DNA of 12,093 bases, from the NCBI GenBank assembly GCA_028822475.1, contig JAPKDT010000041.1, positions 1 to 12,093 on the forward strand, written 5' to 3'. Positions 1 through 7,185 of this stretch are shown here, piece by piece (positions within the stretch are counted from its first letter, which is position 1; each line of letters opens with the position of its first letter). A model generated the notes under the pieces. That model saw nothing but the letters and a program-made list of their open reading frames with translations, was not told the origin of the DNA and did not search any database. The DNA comes from SAR324 cluster bacterium (lineage in GTDB: Bacteria; SAR324; NAC60-12). Both the position numbers and the translations under genes were made by a program.

Positions 1-316
1 TCAGAATGGTATTTCCTGTATATTTCCACTTTCCACCGCCGGACAACAAATTTTTTCCCTCTTCTACTCCTCCTATAATGATCAGTGTATCACACTGCAT
101 TTTTTCAGGACGTGTTATCCATGCAGTTGTTGAACGTTCAGGGTCTTCTACGGAACGTAATTCCCATTTGTAAGGTGTCAATTCATGTACCTTCCATGCA
201 GGTACATCTTCAGCGATGAAAGGCTGCTGCACAAGAAATATCTTAAGCACGGTTCCGCCGATTAGCACGATAATGAATGATACTAGCAACAGCAAAAGAA
301 AACGACCGTATTTCAT
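1..316 (-). CDS. Partial gene: membrane-anchored or secreted protein of unknown function (N-terminal 105 residues)
   Basis: An open frame starts at ATG 316-314 and runs without a stop to the left edge, so the C-terminus is outside the window. The first residues are MKYGRFLLLLLVSFIIVLIG, a basic start followed by a hydrophobic stretch (about residues 6-29). There is no lipobox, so this is either a single membrane anchor or an uncleaved signal. The rest (from about residue 30) would then lie outside the cytoplasm. Around residues 78-87 there is a hydrophobic strand followed by glycines (LIIIGGVEEG), loosely like the oxyanion strand of an alpha/beta hydrolase, but this is too little to assign a fold. 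No clear Shine-Dalgarno sequence precedes the start. The gene diverges from tsaD with 74 bases between them. The reading frame is well supported; the function is not recognised. Confidence 0.7.
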   Translation of the reverse strand, partial: MKYGRFLLLLLVSFIIVLIGGTVLKIFLVQQPFIAEDVPAWKVHELTPYKWELRSVEDPERSTTAWITRPEKMQCDTLIIIGGVEEGKNLLSGGGKWKYTGNTIL

Positions 317-390
317 CTGTTTTTCAGATTGAGGATTGAGTGACAATCAATAATCATGGAAGGTACAAAATTTTTTTACACAGAATATAA

Positions 391-1428
391 ATGCACATGT
401 CCAAAATCGGTCTAGGAATCGACACCACCTTCGATGACACCTCAGTCGCCATCCTGCGTGGAAAACGTGAAGTATTGGCAAATCTGACTCTTTCGCAATA
501 CAAGGATCATGAAGAGTTCGGAGGTGTCGTTCCTGAAAGAGCTTCTCGCAAGCACCTCGAAGTTATAAATCAATTGATCGCGCTAGCGTTAAAGGAAGCT
601 CAGCTTGATTTCTCCGGAATTGATTACATTGCAGTTTCCAATCATCCCGGATTGTTAGGTTCACTGCTGGTTGGCTTAACAGTAGCCAAAAGTCTAGCGT
701 ACAGCTTACAATGTCCGTTAATCGGAGTCAATCACGTAGAAGCTCATCCTTACGCAAATGTGCTCAGTCATGGAGCAATACCGTTCCCTGTTCTTCATCT
801 GGTCGTCGCAGGTGGGCATACTTTGCTGATTAAGGCCAACGCTCATTTTGATTATAAAATTATTGGCCGAAGTTTAGATGATGCTGCGGGAGAATGTGTG
901 GATAAAGTCGCAAAAATGTTTGGGCATCCGATGCCGGGAGGTCCGGTTGTGGATCGAGCTGCGTTGGAATTTTCCGGTGATACTTATGACTTCCCACGTC
1001 CGCTGCTGCACAAAAACGAACATAATTTTTCTTTCAGCGGGTTAAAAACGGCAATGTTGCGTTTCAGAGAAAAGCATCTGGAAAATTCCTCTACAAGCGA
1101 GAATGCTGTAAAGCAACTTCCGGAGGAAGGACCAATCCTCGCTTCTTTTTTTCAAAGTGTGGTTGATGTCTTAATCTACAAAACGTTCAAAGCTGCTGAA
1201 ATACACGGTCTTAAAAACATTTCTGTTTCAGGTGGATTAGCGGCGAGTCGCAAATTACGCTTTGCGTTTGAAGCTGAAGCTGAACGAAAAGGAATTAATC
1301 TTTTTTATCCTCCGCCAAATCTCTGTACAGACAATGCCGCAATGGTGACCTGTCTAGCCGCTCACCGCTATGAAGCAAAGCAGTTTGATGATCTGAAGTT
1401 GGAAGCTTTTCCGAACTTGATTTATTGA
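391..1428 (+). CDS. tsaD: tRNA N6-adenosine threonylcarbamoyltransferase TsaD
   Basis: TsaD transfers the threonylcarbamoyl group from threonylcarbamoyl-AMP to A37 of ANN-decoding tRNAs (t6A), acting with TsaB and TsaE in the cytoplasm. The 345 residues match the family length and its ASKHA fold. Visible marks are an N-terminal phosphate-loop region GIDTTFDDTSVA (9-20), the metal-binding pair in NHVEAH (His115, His119), VVAGGHT (138-144), SLDDAAGECVDKVAKMFG (161-178), FSFSGLKTAM (213-222), SGGLAASRKLR (280-290), and the third metal ligand Asp314 in CTDNAAM. The N-terminal motif differs from the usual GIETSCDET but keeps acidic residues. The start could be Met1 or Met3 (391 or 397); neither has a good Shine-Dalgarno sequence. 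A weak promoter candidate (GTGACA 340-345, TACAAA 364-369, spacer 18) lies just upstream. The gene ends 10 bases from the convergent synthase gene, with no evident terminator between them. Neither tsaB nor tsaE is in the window. Confidence 0.96.
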   Translation: MHMSKIGLGIDTTFDDTSVAILRGKREVLANLTLSQYKDHEEFGGVVPERASRKHLEVINQLIALALKEAQLDFSGIDYIAVSNHPGLLGSLLVGLTVAKSLAYSLQCPLIGVNHVEAHPYANVLSHGAIPFPVLHLVVAGGHTLLIKANAHFDYKIIGRSLDDAAGECVDKVAKMFGHPMPGGPVVDRAALEFSGDTYDFPRPLLHKNEHNFSFSGLKTAMLRFREKHLENSSTSENAVKQLPEEGPILASFFQSVVDVLIYKTFKAAEIHGLKNISVSGGLAASRKLRFAFEAEAERKGINLFYPPPNLCTDNAAMVTCLAAHRYEAKQFDDLKLEAFPNLIY

Positions 1429-1438
1429 ATGGGAATTA

Positions 1439-2365
1439 TTATTTTCTGAATATCAATGTGCTGGCCCATGAAAGACCTACACCGAATCCCGCAAGAACCG
1501 CAACTTTCATTTCCTGATTGTTAAATTCCTGAGCAAGAATCATCGGAACAGAAGAAGAAACGGTGTTTCCGTAATCAGCAGAGTAGAAGGGACACTTTTC
1601 ACGCGGCACTCCAAGGGTGTCGGCAATGGTATTGACGATATGGAGACTGCCCTGATGCAACAGGAAGCGGTCAATATTTTTCAATGTTATTACGTTTTTT
1701 TCCAACATCCTCCGGATACTATTTGGAATTACACGAACAGTAAAGGTGAATACTGCACGTCCGTTCATGTGCACAAGTCCGTCTTCCTTCACTATGATAC
1801 CTTCTTTTTTGCTGCCGTCTGAACCAAAAACAAATTTACCGAAATCAAAAACCGGATCTTCGGTCAGCAAAGTTACGGTTGCACCATCACCAAATAATGT
1901 GGCGGTTTTTTTGTCATCGTGATCAATAATTTTTGAATACGGATCTGCGGTAAACAGCAAGCCTTTACGGAAACCGTTTGCTTCCATGAAAGATTTGATT
2001 ACTGAAAGTCCGTAAACATATCCTGAACATCCCAGCGAAATGTCAAAAACCGCGCAATTTTGTGAAATGCTAAGTTTTTCGTGAAGAATAGCGGAAGTGT
2101 GAGGAAGTCCGTGTCCGTCCGGATTTTGGGTACAGACGATCATACATTCTATTTCATCCGCGGAAATCAGTCCCTGCTCCTGCAGATTTTCCCATGCTTT
2201 TACACAAAGATCTGAAGTTTCCTGCTCCGGAGCTTTCTGGGCGACTTGAGTAAAGCCGATTTTATCACGGACAAAAGAGGCAGTCATACCGAATTTATCC
2301 ATACGGTCGAAGTTTGAAGTTCGAACATCCGGCAAATACGTTCCAATCGCCTTGATGCCTATCAT
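1439..2365 (-). CDS. Beta-ketoacyl-ACP synthase III family protein (FabH-like)
   Basis: A 308-residue thiolase-fold enzyme. Family members catalyse decarboxylative Claisen condensation of an acyl-CoA with malonyl-ACP, starting fatty acid or related acyl chains. The full catalytic triad is present: Cys113 in DISLGCSGYVYG, His237 in FLLHQGSLHI and Asn267 in YGNTVSSSVP, so it should be an active condensing enzyme. The N-terminus lacks the usual FabH start region (DEWI..RTGI) and instead has ASFVRDKIGF (29-38). Together with CTQNPDGHGLPHTS (78-91), this suggests a divergent KAS III subgroup, of the FabH2 kind I recall as a second synthase in gammaproteobacteria, rather than the housekeeping FabH. 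Its start lies 5 bases after the stop of the upstream permease, which indicates co-transcription with the nucleoside transporter. No strong ribosome binding site is visible. The acyl substrate cannot be read from the sequence. The family call is secure; the biological role is open. Confidence 0.9.
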   Translation of the reverse strand: MIGIKAIGTYLPDVRTSNFDRMDKFGMTASFVRDKIGFTQVAQKAPEQETSDLCVKAWENLQEQGLISADEIECMIVCTQNPDGHGLPHTSAILHEKLSISQNCAVFDISLGCSGYVYGLSVIKSFMEANGFRKGLLFTADPYSKIIDHDDKKTATLFGDGATVTLLTEDPVFDFGKFVFGSDGSKKEGIIVKEDGLVHMNGRAVFTFTVRVIPNSIRRMLEKNVITLKNIDRFLLHQGSLHIVNTIADTLGVPREKCPFYSADYGNTVSSSVPMILAQEFNNQEMKVAVLAGFGVGLSWASTLIFRK

Positions 2366-2370
2366 AACCG

Positions 2371-3345
2371 TTACTTTTCTTTGGAGAAAGGTTGTCCAAT
2401 GGCTTTAGGTGCCACTGCTTTGCCGACAAATCCTGCCAGGAAAATGACTGTAAGAATGTAAGGTGACATGTCTAAAAAACTGTTGAGTATCTTCACCGGG
2501 AAGATGCCTTTTAGCAGGTCAAAAACCTCTGGTTTATCTTTGATCGCAAACAAAAATGAGAAGAGCAGGCAGGCGAACATTGCCGGATATGGACGCCACT
2601 TTCCGACTATCATGGCCGCGAGTGCAATGTATCCTTTACCTGCAGACATATCTTTTACAAAAAATGCCAGGTGCGCTGTTGAAAGGTACGCACCTGACAT
2701 TCCTCCAAGTATACCGTTAAAAAGTAAGGCCTGATATCTAATTTTATTAACCGAAATCCCGGTAGTGTCTACGGCTAAAGGATTTTCACCAGTGGCACGT
2801 AAGCGTAAACCAAAACTACTTTTAAAGACCACCCACGCAGTAATCGGTACAACTAAAAACGCAATGTAAACCAGAATGCTGTGTCCACTTATCAGTTCAT
2901 AATAGATATCACCTAAAATTGGAATTTCACGTAACTCTTCAGCATAAGGCAATTTGATTGGCATAAAGCGCGCTTCTTTGGGAAGTTGTGGTGTTTTACC
3001 TCCCATCCCAAACCATGCGTTGGCCAGCACAACCGTCAAACCCATTGCAAAAATATTGATGGCAACACAGGATACGACCTGGTTCCCACGTTTGGTGATA
3101 CTGGCATAACCGTGTATCATGGAAAAAATGATACCGATACAGATGGAACCCAACAGACCCCACCATGCAGACTGTGTCCAGTACGCAACTGTTGCAGCAA
3201 CAAAGGCTCCTCCGAGCATTTTACCTTCGAGACCAAAATCAATCACTCCAGAACGTTCCGCAAAAATACCGCCCATTGCAGCAAAGACGAAAGGCACAGA
3301 AATCCTGAGAGTGGCATCCAAAATTAATAAAAGATCAGTCCACAT
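2371..3345 (-). CDS. Nucleoside/BMP-type ABC transporter permease (YufQ/NupQ-like)
   Basis: A 324-residue inner-membrane protein, one of the two permease subunits of a BMP-type nucleoside importer (compare YufQ/NupQ of Bacillus, BmpG/PnrE). It is hydrophobic throughout, with about eight membrane segments. The motif GVIDFGLEGKMLGGAF (33-48) is characteristic of the smaller permease of this transporter type, and the cytoplasmic loop RLRATGENPLAVDTTGIS (181-198) is its probable ATPase-contact (EAA-like) region. It would pair with the permease encoded just upstream and with the double ATPase. Unlike the other permease-ATPase junction, which overlaps, this gene is set off by a 79-base spacer containing a short tandem repeat. 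No Shine-Dalgarno sequence precedes the ATG. In the same frame a TAA at 3367-3369 bounds any upstream extension and no other start lies between, so this start is likely correct. Confidence 0.93.
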   Translation of the reverse strand: MWTDLLLILDATLRISVPFVFAAMGGIFAERSGVIDFGLEGKMLGGAFVAATVAYWTQSAWWGLLGSICIGIIFSMIHGYASITKRGNQVVSCVAINIFAMGLTVVLANAWFGMGGKTPQLPKEARFMPIKLPYAEELREIPILGDIYYELISGHSILVYIAFLVVPITAWVVFKSSFGLRLRATGENPLAVDTTGISVNKIRYQALLFNGILGGMSGAYLSTAHLAFFVKDMSAGKGYIALAAMIVGKWRPYPAMFACLLFSFLFAIKDKPEVFDLLKGIFPVKILNSFLDMSPYILTVIFLAGFVGKAVAPKAIGQPFSKEK

Positions 3346-3358
3346 ATGAAGGTTGACA

Positions 3359-3375
3359 GTTAACGGTTAACGGTT
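3359..3375. repeat. Short tandem repeat GTTAACG x2 plus partial copy
   Basis: Two full copies of the 7-base unit GTTAACG followed by GTT lie in the 79-base spacer between the two permease genes. The preceding GTTGACA is a degenerate further copy (3352-3358). GTTAAC is itself a palindrome, so both strands read alike. No function is evident. It may be an intergenic spacer repeat, or a weak site for a dimeric regulator. Confidence 0.6.
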
Positions 3376-3424
3376 GTATAGCATAATAGTTGTTGGCCAT
3401 CTGAGGCGGCTGATATCTGGCGGT

Positions 3425-4522
3425 TTAGCTATCGAGTGAAGATAAACGTTTTACAAACTGTTCTATTTGAGGCCGAAATAGATTTTCCAATGCTCCGGCA
3501 AAGAGGATCACCAAACCTTGTATAAGCACGACCATGTGACGGTCAATGGCCTGTACTTCAAACGACAACTCTGCTCCTCCCTGGTAAAGAATTCCAAACA
3601 ATAATGCTGCCAACAAAATTCCTAAAGGATGATTACGTCCGATTAGCGAGACCGCTATTCCGGTGAATCCTATTCCCGCCTGAAAATTAAGCATAAGTCT
3701 ATGACTGGAACCCATGATTTCATTAATTCCTACAAATCCTGCCAAGCCACCACCGATGACCATGGCAATGATAATATTCTTTGAAACACTTATTCCCGCA
3801 TATACCGCAGCAGTATCGTTTGTTCCGACTGTCCTCAATTCATAGCCCCAACGAGTGTACCAGATAAAACGCCAGACTAAAAACAGGCTGAGCAACGCAA
3901 ATATGAAAGTTCCATTGAGAGGCGTTCGTGTAATTTCCAAACCAAACCAGTCAAATATTTCGTGCATTTGTGGAATCCAAACGCCTTCACCGAATTCACG
4001 GGATTCAGGAGACATATTTTTAGGAGGTCTTAGTACATGCGAAAGTAGATTTACCATGATCACCGACGCGATGAAGTTGAACATGATGGTGGTTACTACC
4101 TCATGACTTCCGCGTTTGGCTTTCAAATATCCAGGAATTGCTCCCCATATTCCTCCAAATATTATTGAAGCCAGTATTGCCAAAGGAAAAACGAGCCAGA
4201 GCGGCCAGTTATCAAGCCATAAACAGATTAAACCAACTCCCAGTCCACCGATATAAGCCTGCCCTTCTGCGCCAATATTGAACAAACCACAATGGAATCC
4301 GACCGCAAATGCGAGGCCGGTGAAAATGAAATTGGTGGTGTAATACAGTGTATATCCTAGACCTTCGTCATAACCAAATGCACCGTAGAGCATTGTTTTT
4401 AAAGCAAACCACGGATCTTCTCCGAGTATCCAAATCACAATTCCTGAAATTAGAAACGCAATTAAAAGATTAACGAGAGTAACCAGTGTTACGACCAGCG
4501 TGTTGGCTTGACGTTCGTTCAC
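3425..4522 (-). CDS. Nucleoside/BMP-type ABC transporter permease (YufP/NupP-like)
   Basis: A 365-residue inner-membrane subunit, the larger of the two permeases of the nucleoside importer (YufP/NupP, BmpF, PnrD type). It opens with a short cytoplasmic tail, then a membrane segment (about residues 8-33) and about eight to ten segments in all. The family hallmark FNIGAEGQAYIGG (81-93) and the cytoplasmic loop ELRTVGTNDTAAVYAGIS (229-246), probably contacting the ATPase, are clear. The start is GTG (4522-4520), overlapping the ATPase stop as GTGA. It is preceded by AAGGAGG four bases upstream, one of the few strong ribosome binding sites here. The overlap implies translational coupling to the ATPase, which fits subunits of one complex. 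Confidence 0.93.
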   Translation of the reverse strand: MNERQANTLVVTLVTLVNLLIAFLISGIVIWILGEDPWFALKTMLYGAFGYDEGLGYTLYYTTNFIFTGLAFAVGFHCGLFNIGAEGQAYIGGLGVGLICLWLDNWPLWLVFPLAILASIIFGGIWGAIPGYLKAKRGSHEVVTTIMFNFIASVIMVNLLSHVLRPPKNMSPESREFGEGVWIPQMHEIFDWFGLEITRTPLNGTFIFALLSLFLVWRFIWYTRWGYELRTVGTNDTAAVYAGISVSKNIIIAMVIGGGLAGFVGINEIMGSSHRLMLNFQAGIGFTGIAVSLIGRNHPLGILLAALLFGILYQGGAELSFEVQAIDRHMVVLIQGLVILFAGALENLFRPQIEQFVKRLSSLDS

Positions 4523-6051
4523 TCGGCCTCCTTGCTTATACCAGCCATTAAGAGTCCAATATCACGTTCATTAGCTACGCTGGCGTCCACTTCTCCCATA
4601 ATTTGACCTGCAAACATAACCAAAATTCTATCACTCAAAGAAAGAATTTCATCAAGCTCTACAGAGACCAGTAAAACTGCTTTTCCGGCATCACGCATAG
4701 CAATTAGCTGACGATGAATAAATTCGATTGCTCCGATGTCAACACCGCGTGTTGGTTGACCGACCACTAACAAATCAGGATCACGTTCTATTTCACGTGC
4801 AACCACTAATTTTTGCTGATTGCCTCCGGAAAAGAGGGAAACTCTCAAATTATGATTGTTCGGCCTGACATCGTAATGTTCCATACCATGCTTGCAAGTT
4901 GAGAGGATGGCGTCTCTATCCATTTCGATTAAACCGTTATATTCAGAATTATTGTGGTAACCCAAGATGCTGTTTTCGTGTGCGGAAAAGGCAGTCACCA
5001 AGCCCAAACGCTGTCGGTCTTCAGGAACATGCGCCATCCCAAAGCGCCGCATGTCTGCCGCATCTGCTCTTAAACCTGGAGTTATAGTCTCAGAGTTAAT
5101 TTTGAGCTGTCCTTTTTGCAAAGGCTGAATCCCCGTTATTGAAGCTAAAAGCTCAGATTGCCCATTGCCTGAAACTCCAGCGATACCGACAATTTCTCCA
5201 GAACGCACGTTAAAGCTGACGTCTTTGACGCGGTGTACACCAGAATCATCAGTGAAATTAAGATGTTCTACGGTTAAGACAGGCTTGCCGGTTTTGGCTG
5301 GAGCTTTGTCTACACGTAGCAGAACTTTACGTCCCACCATCAATTCTGCCAGTTCTTCTCTGTTAGTTTCTGCTGTTTTCAGGTGGGCTACTATTTCTCC
5401 CTGACGCATCACTGAAACATTGTCTGTAATGGCCATAATTTCGCGCAGCTTGTGGGTGATCAAAATAACCGTTTTACCCTGTTCACGAAGTTCATTGAGA
5501 ATGCGAAATAAATGATCTGCTTCTTGTGGAGTCAGCACACCTGTTGGCTCATCGAGAATCAGAATGTCTGCTCCACGATAAAGTGCTTTGAGAATTTCTA
5601 CGCGCTGTTGCAGTCCGACCGGTAAAGTGTTAATTACTGAATTAATATCGACTTCGAGATGATATTCTTTTTCCAGACGATGCAGTTCAAGTTCAGATAC
5701 TTCCAGAGATTTTTTCAGTGAAAATCCCTTTTCAGTGCCGAGAACAACATTTTCCAAAACAGAAAAATTGTCCACCAGCATAAAGTGTTGATGCACCATG
5801 CCAATTCCTGCATCAATCGCATCGTGAGCACTCCGAATCACAGTCGGAGTATTCTGAACTGAGATTGAACCAGAATCTGCTTGATAGAAGCCGTAGAGGA
5901 TACTCATCAAGGTTGATTTGCCGGCACCGTTCTCACCGATAATTCCGTGTATTGTTCCTGACTCAACTTTGAGCGAAACGTCTTTATTCGCGCAGACATT
6001 GCCAAAATTCTTATTTATCCCAGTCAGTTCTATTGCTAATTCAGGCATCAT
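4519..6051 (-). CDS. Nucleoside ABC transporter ATP-binding protein with two NBDs (YufO/NupO-like)
   Basis: A 510-residue cytoplasmic protein of two fused ABC domains (RbsA/MglA/YufO architecture) that powers uptake through the two downstream-encoded permeases. Domain 1 (about 6-245) has Walker A GENGAGKST (39-47), Q-loop MVHQHF (85-90), a signature region LPVGLQQR (143-150), Walker B ILILDEPT (163-170) and the switch His200. Domain 2 (about 257-510) has a degenerate P-loop AGVSGNGQSEL (Gln in place of Lys), an intact signature LFSGGNQQK (406-414), and VVGQPTRGVD, where Gln432 stands in place of the catalytic Glu. That asymmetry is normal for this family, so it is not a sign of decay. Two ATG codons in tandem (6051 and 6048) are possible starts; no Shine-Dalgarno sequence is seen. 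The gene starts 67 bases after the nucleoside hydrolase stop. Confidence 0.95.
   Translation of the reverse strand: MMPELAIELTGINKNFGNVCANKDVSLKVESGTIHGIIGENGAGKSTLMSILYGFYQADSGSISVQNTPTVIRSAHDAIDAGIGMVHQHFMLVDNFSVLENVVLGTEKGFSLKKSLEVSELELHRLEKEYHLEVDINSVINTLPVGLQQRVEILKALYRGADILILDEPTGVLTPQEADHLFRILNELREQGKTVILITHKLREIMAITDNVSVMRQGEIVAHLKTAETNREELAELMVGRKVLLRVDKAPAKTGKPVLTVEHLNFTDDSGVHRVKDVSFNVRSGEIVGIAGVSGNGQSELLASITGIQPLQKGQLKINSETITPGLRADAADMRRFGMAHVPEDRQRLGLVTAFSAHENSILGYHNNSEYNGLIEMDRDAILSTCKHGMEHYDVRPNNHNLRVSLFSGGNQQKLVVAREIERDPDLLVVGQPTRGVDIGAIEFIHRQLIAMRDAGKAVLLVSVELDEILSLSDRILVMFAGQIMGEVDASVANERDIGLLMAGISKEAE
4527..4533 (-). promoter_or_regulatory. Strong ribosome binding site AAGGAGG for the GTG-started permease
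   Basis: On the minus strand AAGGAGG ends four bases before the GTG at 4522-4520. It lies inside the last codons of the ATPase gene and supports the GTG start over any downstream ATG. Confidence 0.8.
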
Positions 6052-6118
6052 TACAGGAGATAAGATTATTTTATGCTATCTTAAGCGTTGATCGATTAAA
6101 TTATAAACCGACACATTT

Positions 6119-7060
6119 TTATAAACGCGAAAATCTTTCTAATATTAAAGCAAAAAACCCGTCCGCGTTAATTTGATTGATATAGGTCGCGTTTGGAATA
6201 CGATCGGTGACTTTCCACCAGTCTACTACTGTCATGCCCATTGTCAGCTCGGAATGTATTTCTACCTCAACATTAACCTGTCTTCCTTCAAAAAGTTCAG
6301 GTTGGAGCAAATAAGCAATCACGGTAGGATCATGCAGAGGTCCACCGCTGGAACCGTATTTTTCCACATCAAATCGTTCGTAAAAGCTCAGCATTCCGTA
6401 TGTAGCATCTCCGACCGGAGTTCCAAGTTGTTTTAAAGCTTCAAGCCATTCACGCTGCATAAGTGCTTTGTGAGTAACATCCAGGGGCATGATCACCAGT
6501 GGACGACCACATTTCATCACAGTGTTTGCTGCATGCGGATCAACGTAAATATTAAATTCAGAGGTCGGCGTAATGTTGCCTCCTTCAAAATATCCTCCGC
6601 CCATCAGTACAATATTTTTAATTTTTGGTAGAATTTCCGGAGCTTTGACCATGGCCATGGCCACATTTGTTAAAGGCGCAAGACAGCAAATAGTAACTGA
6701 ATTGTCTTCTTCCGCAAGCAAAGTTTCAATCGTCCAGTCCACACCATGCTGTTTTTGCAGGGTAATTGTAGGTTCTGGAAGATTTGCTCCGTCCAATCCT
6801 GTTTTTCCGTGTACATTTTCTGCTGTAACCAGCCGACGGACAAGAGGGCGTGAACAACCTGCGAATACTTTTGTCTCCGGTTTTTTAGCAAGCTCACAGA
6901 GCATTAAGGCATTACGGGAGGTTAGTGCTAAAGGAACGTTTCCGGCAACAGTGACGATACCTAAAAGATCGATTTCTTCTGGTGATGCAAGTGCCAATAA
7001 AATGGCGATCGCATCGTCCTGTCCAGGATCGGTATCAATAATAATTTTATGAGAGGGCAT
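6119..7060 (-). CDS. Inosine/uridine-preferring nucleoside hydrolase (IUNH family)
   Basis: A 313-residue enzyme that hydrolyses the N-glycosidic bond of ribonucleosides to free base plus ribose, using a bound Ca2+. The N-terminal calcium signature IIIDTDPGQDDA (6-17) is complete, with Asp9, Asp11, Asp15 and Asp16. Other family marks are VHGKTGLDG (83-91), VLMGGGY (151-157), TSEFNIYVDPHAA (166-178) and the C-terminal LHDPT with His243 and Asp244, the latter a calcium ligand in relatives. Length is typical. There is no signal peptide, so it acts in the cytoplasm. It sits between the binding-protein gene (125 bases) and the ATPase gene (67 bases), which suggests it processes what the transporter brings in. 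Preference for purine or pyrimidine nucleosides cannot be judged. No Shine-Dalgarno sequence is seen, and no alternative start lies before the upstream in-frame stop. Confidence 0.93.
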   Translation of the reverse strand: MPSHKIIIDTDPGQDDAIAILLALASPEEIDLLGIVTVAGNVPLALTSRNALMLCELAKKPETKVFAGCSRPLVRRLVTAENVHGKTGLDGANLPEPTITLQKQHGVDWTIETLLAEEDNSVTICCLAPLTNVAMAMVKAPEILPKIKNIVLMGGGYFEGGNITPTSEFNIYVDPHAANTVMKCGRPLVIMPLDVTHKALMQREWLEALKQLGTPVGDATYGMLSFYERFDVEKYGSSGGPLHDPTVIAYLLQPELFEGRQVNVEVEIHSELTMGMTVVDWWKVTDRIPNATYINQINADGFFALILERFSRL

Positions 7061-7123
7061 GAAAAGATCTATTATGAAGAATACTTTAGGATAGCGGACT
7101 TAGAACGATGGGAGATGGAAGCT

Positions 7124-7145
7124 GGGTGATTAAACTTAATCACCC
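7124..7145 (-). other. Perfect inverted repeat (hairpin) after the binding-protein gene
   Basis: GGGTGATTAA and TTAATCACCC are perfect complements separated by two bases; as RNA this is about nine base pairs with a four-base loop. It begins 40 bases after the stop of the solute-binding protein gene and 63 bases before the nucleoside hydrolase start. No T-run follows on the minus strand, so it is not a classical terminator. On the upstream side in the transcript is a GTTTTGG tandem repeat. A role in 3'-end protection or partial termination is plausible but inferred. Confidence 0.65.
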
Positions 7146-7185
7146 AAAACCCAAAACTACTTAGTTATTACCCATTTTGATTAGA

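Noticed and set aside
4519..6051. Degraded second ATPase domain (Gln in the P-loop, Gln in Walker B) as a sign of pseudogenisation
   Set aside because: This asymmetry is normal in the RbsA/MglA/YufO type of fused ATPase; the signature motif and the whole frame are intact.
6100..6105. TATAAT box before the ATPase gene as an internal promoter
   Set aside because: No acceptable -35 box is found at the right distance, and the sequence is AT-rich enough for a chance match.
6573..7052. Long plus-strand open frame of 159 codons opposite the nucleoside hydrolase gene
   Set aside because: It is antisense to a gene with a clear family match, has no recognisable domain, and has the composition expected of a shadow frame. 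The same holds for the frames at 8517-8969 and 2986-3327.
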